64,000 nucleotides of DNA from an uncultured Parabacteroides sp. (lineage in GTDB: Bacteria > Bacteroidota > Bacteroidia > Bacteroidales > Tannerellaceae): positions 80,257-144,256 of the forward strand of contig UQLN01000002.1 in NCBI GenBank assembly GCA_900541965.1, given 5' to 3'. Position numbers and translations under genes: made by a program. Below are positions 46,136 to 53,176 of this stretch, piece by piece. The first letter of the stretch is position 1; every line of letters begins with the position of its first letter. The notes beneath the pieces are model-generated. The model did not search any database. It was not told where the DNA came from and saw only the letters and a list, made by a program, of their open reading frames with translations.

Positions 46136-46291
46136 ATGGAAAATACAATTATCCCTTATTCTGATTTATCAGAATTAGAACAAATATACATTGATGGTGG
46201 TAGTGCTTATTCTGTTGGACAAAGCGTAGGTGAAGGTATAAAAAATGCCGCATTAGTTCTTGGTGCACTTGCTTTATTGGGACTAATTTAA
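46136..46291 (+). CDS. double-glycine leader peptide 5 (51 aa)
   Basis: The leader is 22 residues ending 'LSELEQIYIDGG'. The 29-residue core is glycine/alanine-rich with GxxxG-type spacing ('SAYSVGQSVGEGIKNAALVL...LGLI'), the pattern seen in pore-forming class IIb two-peptide bacteriocins. It begins 13 nt after peptide 4 and is followed 35 nt later by a strong hairpin terminator, so it is the last gene of the cassette. Confidence 0.77.
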   Translation: MENTIIPYSDLSELEQIYIDGGSAYSVGQSVGEGIKNAALVLGALALLGLI

Positions 46292-46747
46292 TATCTCACT
46301 ATAGCATTTTAAACTGCAATACAACGACTTCAACCGTATTAGTATGTAGCTAATACGGTTGAAGTATTATTTTTCTTGAAAATCCTATTCAAGAATAGTA
46401 TTTAATTAAGAATAATCCACTTATGATATGTTTTACAAATATGAGGTAATGACTTGGCAATGGTCATAACTTCTGCGATATGCAGTGCTTTTCTGTCAAA
46501 TAACTCTGTATGTGTGCAAAGATACTATTTTCTGTTGAACATATGGTCTGTTATCAAGTAAAATTTGGAGGTTTTGCACTCGTTAAGTGATGTGCGTGAT
46601 TCTGATGAAAGAAAAACAGAATGTCCGAGTAATAAAAACATCGGCAGACCTACAAAGAGGTTGCCGATGTTGCTAATGGAGCGTGTGATTGGTAGATTGA
46701 GTAGAACAAGAAAATGTATGCTGAGGTAACTTCTTCTTTATTGGTCA
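46292..46747. other. gene-poor boundary between the peptide cassette and the accessory region
   Basis: This 456-nt stretch contains the terminator above, a minus-strand TATCTTTG (46524-46517) without a convincing gene downstream, and an inverted repeat AACATCGGCA/TGCCGATGTT at 46637-46646 and 46662-46671. Short frames on both strands read like decayed remnants. It is probably the edge between core chromosome and mobile DNA. Confidence 0.45.
46327..46365 (+). terminator. rho-independent terminator of the peptide cassette
   Basis: Perfect 16-bp inverted repeat (46327-46342 with 46350-46365) with a 7-nt loop, followed by ATTATTTTT. It marks the 3' end of the five-peptide transcript. Confidence 0.88.
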
Positions 46748-47170
46748 TCAGCAATGACCCTTAATGTGAAGATAAAAATCATAGAATTTCATCTTGATAT
46801 TATCTCGTACTCTACGGAACTCGTTTTTAATAAAATCGGGTGTTCCTGTTACATCGGAAGGGTCGTCAAAGCCGATGTGCAAGCGATGTTTGACATGTCC
46901 TGCAAATACCGGGCAGGTTTCATTGGCATTTCCGCATACCGTTATTACATAATCCCATTCTTGGGTAAGGTATTGCCTTACATCTGTGGGAGTATGTTCG
47001 GATATGTCTATGCCTATTTCACGCATTACCGCTATGGCATTAGGGTTTACTTGTTCAACAGGATGTGTGCCTGCCGAACAGACCTCAATCGTATCATCCA
47101 ATGATTGCAAAATGCCATGAGCCATCTGACTGCGGCAACTATTTCCTGTACAAAGTATCAATACTCTCAT
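46748..47170 (-). CDS. arsC: arsenate reductase, thioredoxin-coupled type
   Basis: This 140 aa low-molecular-weight-phosphatase-fold protein has the P-loop C7-x5-R13 ('LCTGNSCRSQMAHG') and a second Cys pair in 'VCGNANETCPVF', as in ArsC enzymes that reduce arsenate to arsenite through a Cys cascade. It is 5 nt downstream of the permease fragment. The gene order permease-arsC, with an arsR fragment on the same strand 13 kb upstream, suggests one original ars operon. Confidence 0.9.
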   Translation of the reverse strand: MRVLILCTGNSCRSQMAHGILQSLDDTIEVCSAGTHPVEQVNPNAIAVMREIGIDISEHTPTDVRQYLTQEWDYVITVCGNANETCPVFAGHVKHRLHIGFDDPSDVTGTPDFIKNEFRRVRDNIKMKFYDFYLHIKGHC

Positions 47171-47175
47171 AATTT

Positions 47176-47916
47176 CTAAAATAGATTTCCATATATAAAG
47201 CCTGAAACCGTTGCCATTACGATTACAAGAGTAACATATACAATGGTCTTCTTTGTACCCATTACACCACGGATGACCAACATATTCGGAAGAGACAATG
47301 ACGGACCAGCCAACAGCAATGCCAGTGCCGGACCTTTACCCATGCCGGAAGCTAACAGACCTTGAATGATTGGAACTTCGGTCAATGTGGCGAAATACAT
47401 AAATGCACCTGTAAACGATGCAAAGAAGTTAGACAAAAGCGAATTACCCCCGACTGCCCATTCTATCCAACTGTTCGGAATGACACCTGCAATGGCTGTA
47501 TTGTCGTGCGTTGAGCCAAGCAGGAAACCTGCTGTCACTACACCTATAGCCAGCAACGGCAATATCTGTTTGGCGAAGCCCCACGAGGATATTGCCCATT
47601 CCCTGTTTTCTTCATCCTGTTTGTCAAAGAGCAGGATGACGGCGAGAGCGGTAATCGCAACAATCATCGGCACAAGTGGAATCAGTTTTGTATCATCAAT
47701 AAACAGATTGGCAAGGATGACGGAAACGGCAGTAGCCATCGCGCCAAGTACCACCCCAAGCACTCGCAGTTTCAGTATTCGGACAAGCGACCAGCAAAGC
47801 AACAGCGACAATGCACCGACAATATACCACTTGTAAGTGAATATATAATACCAGAGTCCAGTATCTGACGAAGCAGGTGCGCCCCAGTTTGCAAATACAA
47901 AAATACACTCATGCAA
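47176..47916 (-). CDS. ArsP/DUF318-type permease, N-terminal half missing
   Basis: The visible 246 aa are the C-terminal half of a membrane permease, with a second DUF318-like repeat ('FASFTGAFMYFATLTEVPIIQ', 'GPALALLLAGPSLSLPNML'). The first repeat with the usual 'FCSCS' motif is absent. The only start is a TTG at 47916 inside sequence that also belongs to the integrase gene on the other strand, so the 5' end was probably removed by a recombination event near 47890-47916. It probably exported arsenite or an organoarsenical; it is likely non-functional now. Confidence 0.68.
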   Translation of the reverse strand: MHECIFVFANWGAPASSDTGLWYYIFTYKWYIVGALSLLLCWSLVRILKLRVLGVVLGAMATAVSVILANLFIDDTKLIPLVPMIVAITALAVILLFDKQDEENREWAISSWGFAKQILPLLAIGVVTAGFLLGSTHDNTAIAGVIPNSWIEWAVGGNSLLSNFFASFTGAFMYFATLTEVPIIQGLLASGMGKGPALALLLAGPSLSLPNMLVIRGVMGTKKTIVYVTLVIVMATVSGFIYGNLF

Positions 47917-48888
47917 GAGTTCGCCGAGCTTATTGAAGAAAAACGGCAGGCTGTCGGTATTCTGATAACATCTTCTACCTATCAGAAATACGGACAGGTT
48001 TACAGGCTATTAAAGAAATTCCTGTCCGAAAAATACGAGCTGTCGGATATTCCGTTTGAACAGGTTGATTACTCCTTTATCGAAGCATACGACTACTATA
48101 TGAAAGTCAACCTGCAATATGTTCCGAAAACTGTAATGTTTTTTATGAAACCAATGCGGACGATTGTAAAACGGGCTTTAAATAAAGGTCTATTGCTTCA
48201 AAACCCGTTTTTCAATTACCGACCGGAGCGACCGATTAGTAAACGGCGGTGGCTCTCTATGGATGAAATAGAAAAACTGCTTCAGGTACGGATGAAGAAG
48301 GATTCGGCTAACTTCGTGCGGGATATGTTTTTGTTTTCAACTTTTACCGGAATTGCCCATGCAGATATGGTAAACCTCCGGCATGATAATATCCACCGTC
48401 AGGAAGACGGCAGTTTGTGGATTACCCTGAACCGTCAAAAGACCGGAAGCGTTTCGCATATACCTATGTTGGATATACCTCTGCGAATCATGGAGAAATA
48501 CCGGAATACAGACTTTGCAGGTCGGGACGGGAAAGTATTCAAAATGACGACAGTAGAAAACATGGATGTGCAACTAAAGAAGATTGCCAAAGCTGCCGGA
48601 ATTACCCAAAGGCTTTGCTACCATATGAGCCGGCACTCGTTTGCTACGTCAGTCTGCCTGTCGCAAGGCGTTCCTATTGAAACCCTTAGCCAGATGATGG
48701 GGCATCAGGATATTGCCACTACCCAAATCTATGCGGAAATAACCCGTACAAAAATCAATGAAGATATGAGCAAATTGGCGGAAACCATTCAGGGAAAATA
48801 TGAACTGCCCGAAAATGACTGCAAAATTCATAAAATAAGAAGAAACAGACGGTTTCCTGAAAGGGAAAATAACGAGGATAATATCTAA
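47911..48888 (+). CDS. tyrosine recombinase (IntDOT type), N-terminally truncated
   Basis: These 325 aa cover the core-binding domain ('TSSTYQKYGQVYRLLKKFL') and catalytic domain with Box II 'HMSRHSFAT', 'MGHQDI' and the Tyr in 'TTQIYAEIT'. Box I reads 'TGIAHADMVNL' without the usual Arg, as in CTnDOT-type integrases. The arm-type DNA-binding domain (about 100 residues) of full-length relatives is missing; coding resemblance stops a few codons upstream of 47911. It is head-to-head with the truncated permease. Activity on arm sites is doubtful. Confidence 0.85.
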   Translation: MQEFAELIEEKRQAVGILITSSTYQKYGQVYRLLKKFLSEKYELSDIPFEQVDYSFIEAYDYYMKVNLQYVPKTVMFFMKPMRTIVKRALNKGLLLQNPFFNYRPERPISKRRWLSMDEIEKLLQVRMKKDSANFVRDMFLFSTFTGIAHADMVNLRHDNIHRQEDGSLWITLNRQKTGSVSHIPMLDIPLRIMEKYRNTDFAGRDGKVFKMTTVENMDVQLKKIAKAAGITQRLCYHMSRHSFATSVCLSQGVPIETLSQMMGHQDIATTQIYAEITRTKINEDMSKLAETIQGKYELPENDCKIHKIRRNRRFPERENNEDNI

Positions 48889-48929
48889 AAAACAGAAAGC
48901 GGATCGGATGTGATTCGCTTTCTGTTTTT
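48888..48929. terminator. bidirectional terminator between integrase and hypothetical gene
   Basis: 14-bp stem (48888-48901 with 48916-48929), AAAAACAGAAAGCG paired with its complement, with a T-run on either strand. It sits between two convergent genes. Confidence 0.83.
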
Positions 48930-48937
48930 ACAGTAAA

Positions 48938-49906
48938 CTAACCATTTTGATATATTTTTTGATTCTTATTTAACACAGCCTCAAATTGGGCAGGAGTTCT
49001 TTTAAAGTCAAATTTTAATTTTTCTGAAGCGTGGCGACCTGCACTCTGTATCATACTTCCATATTCTTTTTTCATATCAAAACACTTGAAATAGTCTCTA
49101 TTTTCTATAAAAGAAGCAAACTCTTTCTCTTTTATCTTTCCATCTTCAATTAGATTTTCATTTATGTATTGATTTACTTTTGGGTGACTAAAAATTATTT
49201 CATTTAACTTTCGCCCCTGTTCACTAGCCCATTCCGTAAATTTATTTTTGTAGTCATTTGCCCATTTTATTAAATAAACACATTCTTCAAAATCTGGTTT
49301 TTTCACATAAGAATCAGCTCCAGTAGAATCTCCCGCCCAAGTATGAACTTTAACATCGAATATTTCAGAAAATTTCTCCGTGAAAGTATTTGTATTATTA
49401 CTTGAAAGTTCGAACACATCATCTCTATAATACAGGTTTAAAAGAAATAGAGCAGCAGAGGCTCGAAGTAAATGTTTGATATTTCCTTTGCTTAGATTTA
49501 GGGAACGATTATGTTTTACTGCTTGATAAGCTTTCGCCCAATCAGCCCCGCTAGTACTTCTTTTGTTTGCCTTTCTTAAAGGGTACAATATCTTATTATT
49601 ATTATCCTGAAAGTAAAAATTTGCAGATGATACAATAACTTGCTTTTTACTAAGTTCCCAGATACCTTCTAACAAATTCAAGCAATCTGTATCATAATAT
49701 AGAACTCTACCAGCAGGTATCGCTCCTCCATTTTTTAAATATAAATCCTTTGATATAGCTTCAATTTCAACGACGCATCTAATCAATAATTCTACTATTT
49801 TCACTGAATAAACAGATAATTGATTATCGTCAAAATGAATGTGATTTGACAGTTCTACAATCTCCTTTTCTATCTTCTTATATATAGGCCAATAAAGATT
49901 TGTCAT
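48938..49906 (-). CDS. hypothetical cargo protein of the mobile element
   Basis: This 322 aa cytoplasmic, mainly helical protein is not recognised. 'WAKAYQAVKHNRSLNL' near the middle resembles helices of HEPN-like or abortive-infection proteins, but no motif is decisive. The longest frame starts at 49969, yet its first codons lie inside a terminator hairpin. A minus-strand -7 box (TATTTTTG, 49943-49936) points to the ATG at 49906 (49948 is the alternative). It lies next to the integrase, a common place for defence cargo. GC is lower than the neighbours. Confidence 0.62.
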   Translation of the reverse strand: MTNLYWPIYKKIEKEIVELSNHIHFDDNQLSVYSVKIVELLIRCVVEIEAISKDLYLKNGGAIPAGRVLYYDTDCLNLLEGIWELSKKQVIVSSANFYFQDNNNKILYPLRKANKRSTSGADWAKAYQAVKHNRSLNLSKGNIKHLLRASAALFLLNLYYRDDVFELSSNNTNTFTEKFSEIFDVKVHTWAGDSTGADSYVKKPDFEECVYLIKWANDYKNKFTEWASEQGRKLNEIIFSHPKVNQYINENLIEDGKIKEKEFASFIENRDYFKCFDMKKEYGSMIQSAGRHASEKLKFDFKRTPAQFEAVLNKNQKIYQNG

Positions 49907-49935
49907 ATAGTTCGAATTAATGTATTCAACATTTG

Positions 49936-49943
49936 CAAAAATA
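49936..49943 (-). promoter_or_regulatory. -7 box for the hypothetical cargo gene
   Basis: Minus-strand TATTTTTG fits TAnnTTTG, immediately after a terminator. It gives a leader of about 23 nt to the ATG at 49906 and decides against the longer start. Confidence 0.42.
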
Positions 49944-49952
49944 CTCATAAAA

Positions 49953-49982
49953 AAAGACTTAGAGGTCATTTTCTAAGTCTTT
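49953..49982 (-). terminator. terminator of the HTH/DUF3876 operon
   Basis: Perfect 11-bp stem AAAGACTTAGA (49953-49963 with 49972-49982), followed on the minus strand by seven T. It isolates the cargo gene from the HTH operon. Confidence 0.83.
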
Positions 49983-50012
49983 CTTAAAATATTCATTTAA
50001 ACCAGCTTACTA

Positions 50013-50336
50013 TCAAAGGTTCTGTTTCGCAAGCATCTGTTCCAACCACTTCAAAACCTCCGATTCCTTATACAAAATCTTCCCCTTAATCTGAATGAAT
50101 GGGATTTTACCCGTATCCCGCCAATCCTGCAAGGTTCGGGATGAGATATGAAGCATCCGGCAAACATCACGGTTTGACAGAAACTTTTCACCATTCAGGT
50201 GTGGAGTCCGATTTTTAAGAGCTTGCTGTATGGTATCCAGTAGCTCATCCAATCCCGTGAAGAAAGAATTTATTTCCGTTGATTTCTTATCCAGTATTTC
50301 CACTATTGTATCCTTTTTAGTTCCGTATATAGTCAC
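50013..50336 (-). CDS. excisionase-like helix-turn-helix protein
   Basis: This 107 aa protein has a MerR/HTH_17-type DNA-binding domain ('LSNRDVCRMLHISSRTLQDWRD', shown in part, residues 54-75) and a beta-wing 'IPFIQIKGKILYKESEV'. Such small proteins act as excisionases or regulators in Bacteroides mobile elements. It overlaps the DUF3876 gene by 20 nt and ends before a strong terminator. Confidence 0.83.
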   Translation of the reverse strand: MTIYGTKKDTIVEILDKKSTEINSFFTGLDELLDTIQQALKNRTPHLNGEKFLSNRDVCRMLHISSRTLQDWRDTGKIPFIQIKGKILYKESEVLKWLEQMLAKQNL

Positions 50337-50595
50337 CCAATGCGGAGATAGTTAATATATCCAGTTTGGTATCATGGCTAATAGCCGTCCGTTTCAGATT
50401 GTAGTTGATAAAGAAGCCGTCTTCATCTTCCTGAATCTCGTAAGTAGCAGGGCTTGCCTGTTTGCTTGTTTCGTTCATGTGGATAACACTAAGTAAATAG
50501 CTTTCTCCGCTTCGATATATGATAACTGTCGGATTCAGGTTTATGCTCTCCCAATTACCGACCAACCTATCTAAGTTGATATTTTCTGTTTTCAT
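50317..50595 (-). CDS. DUF3876 protein
   Basis: This 92 aa small beta-rich protein ('LVGNWESINLNPTVIIYRSG', 'FFINYNLKRTAISHD') matches the DUF3876 family found in Bacteroides conjugative and mobilizable elements. The function is unknown. It is embedded between two HTH genes and overlaps both (4 nt upstream, 20 nt downstream), so the three form a coupled operon. Confidence 0.78.
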   Translation of the reverse strand: MKTENINLDRLVGNWESINLNPTVIIYRSGESYLLSVIHMNETSKQASPATYEIQEDEDGFFINYNLKRTAISHDTKLDILTISALGDYIRN

Positions 50596-50876
50596 TTTTG
50601 CTCTTTGCTTCTTTGTGACTGACTGATTAAATCCTCAATATCCGATACCTTGTAATAACATTTACGCCCAATCTGCGAATAAGGCAGGGTGCCGTTATCC
50701 CTGTATGATTGTAATGTTCTCGGCGATATTTGCAGAAGACTACAAACATCATCGTTGCCTAACCATTTTTCTTTGTCCTGATTCTCCCCGCATAGATTCT
50801 TTATCTGTCGGGTAAAATCTTCAAAACGCCCTTTCATCTGTTCGAACGTTTTGCTTTCGATTGCTACTATATCCAT
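50592..50876 (-). CDS. excisionase-like helix-turn-helix protein
   Basis: This 94 aa protein has an HTH_17 domain ('LGNDDVCSLLQISPRTLQSYRD', shown in part, about residues 39-60) and wing 'LPYSQIGRKCYYKVSDI'. It is homologous to the 107 aa and 118 aa HTH proteins nearby. It is the first gene of the HTH-DUF3876-HTH operon and probably controls excision or expression of the element. Confidence 0.83.
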   Translation of the reverse strand: MDIVAIESKTFEQMKGRFEDFTRQIKNLCGENQDKEKWLGNDDVCSLLQISPRTLQSYRDNGTLPYSQIGRKCYYKVSDIEDLISQSQRSKEQK

Positions 50877-51090
50877 ATTAAAATCTGTTTTTACTGATTA
50901 CTGAAATTATTCTCATTGCAATGATTTTCAGGCAAAGGAAAACAGATTTCAGGCAGGTTTTAAGAAATGGGGTGCAATGGCTGAAAGTGGCTGTATCTGG
51001 CGCAAATACTCAATCCCTAACAATATTTTTTTCTTTTTTTTAATTGATATACATCCCATTCATGCAGGGAATAGATAAGACAACACTTTT

Positions 51091-51132
51091 TAGAAATTTA
51101 CTCTTTTCAGCATGAAAAGGAAGAAATTTCTA
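51091..51132. repeat. inverted repeat (TAGAAATTT / AAATTTCTA)
   Basis: TAGAAATTT (51091-51099) and CTTTTCA (51103-51109) pair with TGAAAAG (51113-51119) and AAATTTCTA (51124-51132), giving a nearly continuous cruciform with a 3-nt loop. Confidence 0.65.
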
Positions 51133-51204
51133 AAAACCGCTTGCGGCTTGGTGTTCTATGTTGTAATCCAAATAAATTAAGCTAAAAAAACACGACTGCC
51201 CTAA

Positions 51205-51266
51205 ATATTTTTTCTTTTCAAATCCCCTCCCCAAAACCCTCGAGGGCGTTTGAAAAGAAAAAATAT
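51205..51266. repeat. 18-bp perfect inverted repeat around a CCCTCGAGGG palindrome
   Basis: The 18-nt arms at 51205-51222 and 51249-51266 are perfect complements. The 26-nt loop contains a 10-bp palindrome CCCTCGAGGG (51237-51246). This is a very stable hairpin of unknown role; a terminator, replication/transfer site or part of the IS110 end are possible. Confidence 0.7.
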
Positions 51267-51524
51267 GTTCCAACGCACTAACTCTTTCTACAATAAACAT
51301 ATATACTATCAATTATTTATGATAGCATTTTAGTAGAAAACAACTTGAGTTTTCTATATTTATTTCCGGTAAATATCCTATAAAGACATACTTCTATCAG
51401 TAGACTTGCGCTACATTTTCCAGTTCAGTTTTAATAGGTGAAAAGCCGCATTCTTGACGGAGTAGACATCTTAGCTACACACCAAGCCAAGCGGTCATTT
51501 ATTTATTGTATGTCTGTATAGGAA

Positions 51525-52604
51525 TCAATTAACAACACCGCATACATATTCCCTTTGATTTTTTAGTACATAATAAATCCTGTTCAATAATTTTCTTGCA
51601 ATGCGGATAATTGCTTTATTCGGCTGCATCCTGTGTATATAGGTATTATAACTTAAAGATAAAGCCGGATCTACCCTGACTGCAACCCACGAGGATTCCA
51701 CCAAAATAGCTTTCAAGTGGTTTTGCCCTCTAAAAGTCATTTCTCCTTTATTCTCACTTTCACCACTGGAATGGCTATTGGGAATCAATCCTACATAAGA
51801 GGCCAAGTAGTCTGTATTTTTAAAACGATCGATAGTTTCTATATGTGTCATCAGAACAATGGCACTGGTAATTCCAATACCCGGGATACTTTGCAGTAAA
51901 TCAATATTATTTTTATATGTTTTAGTTTTACATAAATGACGTATCTTCTTGTTCACTTCCAGTAAAAGTATGCGCTGGTTTTCAACTTCTTTTATAAACA
52001 GGTCTAAAGCTTGGCGAGCAGAAGTATCCAGGACAATATCTTCCCGAAGCCATTTAATAAAGCGCTTTGACCAATGAGTATTGCTATTTTCAAATTCTTT
52101 GGGAAACCTTATCCCATAAAAATACAAGAGAGATTTCAAGCGCAACTTAAATCTTGTCATGTCTTTTACCAGACTACTTCTCATGCGGATTAACGAACGG
52201 TCTGATAAAGATTTCTTATCCGGAACATGAATAGCTATCAGTTCCTTTGAGCGTAATGCGCGAGCAATCTTCCGGCTATCAACCGGATCATTTTTTTGCC
52301 ATTTCTCTTTTTGAGAGGTCGGTACATCAGATGGATTGATAACAATATTATTTATTCCACACTCCTGTAAGTGATAGTGTGCAGAAAAACCACAGAAGCC
52401 AGCTTCATAAGCAGAATAATAATCAGCATTTGGAAAATGTTCATTCAGGTAAGCTGACAAAATTTGAGCTTGCGGTGGTTGGGTAAAAGTTTTATGAGGC
52501 ATTGTTTCTGTTAATATTGTAACAGTCCAACTCTTTAGATGGACATCAATACCTATATAGATATTTTGTCCTTCAAAATTTAATTCTTTTCTTTGATTAA
52601 GCAT
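51525..52604 (-). CDS. IS110-family transposase (DEDD type)
   Basis: This is a 359 aa protein. The N-terminal RuvC-like domain has the DEDD set Asp20 ('IGIDVH'), Glu67 ('AYEAGFCG'), Asp106 and Asp109 ('KNDPVDSRKIA'). The C-terminal Tnp20 domain has 'LLQSIPGIGITSAIVL' and 'LASYVGLIPNSHSSGES', and a serine in 'VESSWVAVRVDPAL' as catalytic nucleophile candidate. IS110 recombinases are known to use an element-encoded bridge or seeker RNA. It appears intact. Confidence 0.93.
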   Translation of the reverse strand: MLNQRKELNFEGQNIYIGIDVHLKSWTVTILTETMPHKTFTQPPQAQILSAYLNEHFPNADYYSAYEAGFCGFSAHYHLQECGINNIVINPSDVPTSQKEKWQKNDPVDSRKIARALRSKELIAIHVPDKKSLSDRSLIRMRSSLVKDMTRFKLRLKSLLYFYGIRFPKEFENSNTHWSKRFIKWLREDIVLDTSARQALDLFIKEVENQRILLLEVNKKIRHLCKTKTYKNNIDLLQSIPGIGITSAIVLMTHIETIDRFKNTDYLASYVGLIPNSHSSGESENKGEMTFRGQNHLKAILVESSWVAVRVDPALSLSYNTYIHRMQPNKAIIRIARKLLNRIYYVLKNQREYVCGVVN

Positions 52605-52618
52605 AAGTCCCTGATTTT

Positions 52619-52697
52619 TATGTTTGTAATATTTGCACGTTAAATATAAGAATCTTGTGATTTATGCTTAGCTTTTTGCTAAACAATTACAAACATA
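52619..52697 (-). ncRNA. structured non-coding region upstream of the IS110 transposase (guide-RNA candidate)
   Basis: TATGTTTGTAAT (52619-52630) and ATTACAAACATA (52686-52697) are a perfect 12-bp inverted repeat enclosing a smaller TTAGC/GCTAA hairpin. The region lies 15 nt upstream of the transposase start, where IS110-group bridge RNAs are encoded. An RNA has not been shown; the call rests on structure and position. Confidence 0.4.
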
Positions 52698-52757
52698 GGA
52701 ACTTGGCGTTCTATTCCCGGAATGTACTTTTGTAAATCAAATAAATAAAGAATTATA

Positions 52758-53165
52758 CTATCTCCTATCTTGAAAATATGATAGGAGATTCTTCACTGAT
52801 ATTGCATAGTTAAAGCCGTCTATTGAGTAGAAACCCAACTTCTTGGCAAATGAACTACTTTTCTTATTGGTTGATTCAATTCCGACATACCTAAAACCGT
52901 ATTTCAAGGCTATTTCTGAAAGAAAACGAACGAAATGTGTTCCATTCCCTATACGTTCTTTTCGGAAGCTGATTTGGGCTAAAATAAGGCAATCGGGTGG
53001 AAATATACTTTCTACTCTGCGGATACGCAAATACAGGTCTAACCGGCTGTTTCTTCGGGTGATTAGGATATTATCAGGCGTAAGTCTGACAAGGGATAGA
53101 CGATATTTAAACCGTTTCATCAGGTATATATCTATTTCTTTTCGCATTTCTTCGTACTCGTTCAT
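52758..53165 (-). CDS. GNAT-like acetyltransferase
   Basis: This 135 aa protein has a GNAT-type fold pattern: 'LILAQISFRKERIGNGTHFVRFL' (shown in part) resembles the acetyl-CoA-binding motif A (R-x-x-G-x-G/T), followed by 'GFRYVGIESTNKKSSSFAKKLGF', which is motif B-like. The substrate is unknown. It sits just downstream of the DUF5712 relaxase gene (11 nt) within the mobilization operon, and proteins like this are common there. Confidence 0.68.
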   Translation of the reverse strand: MNEYEEMRKEIDIYLMKRFKYRLSLVRLTPDNILITRRNSRLDLYLRIRRVESIFPPDCLILAQISFRKERIGNGTHFVRFLSEIALKYGFRYVGIESTNKKSSSFAKKLGFYSIDGFNYAISVKNLLSYFQDRR

Positions 53166-53176
53166 ATATCTGTGAT

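Larger units (their letters stand above)
50877..51524. other. gene-free region with strong hairpins, next to the IS110 gene
   Basis: This 648-nt stretch has no supported gene. It contains two long inverted repeats (51091-51132 and 51205-51266), both carrying CTTTTCA/TGAAAAG arms, and GCTTGGTGT at 51146-51154 that recurs inverted at 51479-51487. Part of it is probably the non-coding end of the IS110 element; the rest belongs to the host mobile element. Confidence 0.5.
51152..52714 (-). mobile_element. IS110-family insertion sequence (ends tentative)
   Basis: It contains a complete IS110 transposase. The proposed ends are a 13-nt near-direct repeat CTTGG(T/C)GTTCTAT at 51147-51159 and 52702-52714, giving an element of about 1.56 kb. 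IS110 elements have no classical terminal inverted repeats and recombine at a short core present at both ends. The boundaries are inference. Confidence 0.45.

Noticed and set aside
46402..46467. 21-codon minus-strand frame after a TATCTTTG box (MTIAKSLPHI...)
   Set aside because: Too short, no ribosome-binding or domain support, and the frame extends upstream without a start. More likely a decayed gene remnant.
46621..46733. Short plus-strand frame with GRPTKR-like basic residues and an inverted repeat
   Set aside because: Stops closely upstream, no start and no recognisable family. Recorded only as boundary remnants.
46743..46759. GGTCAT/ATGACC inverted repeat at the end of arsC as a terminator
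   Set aside because: It overlaps the arsC stop codon and lacks a T-tract on the minus strand.
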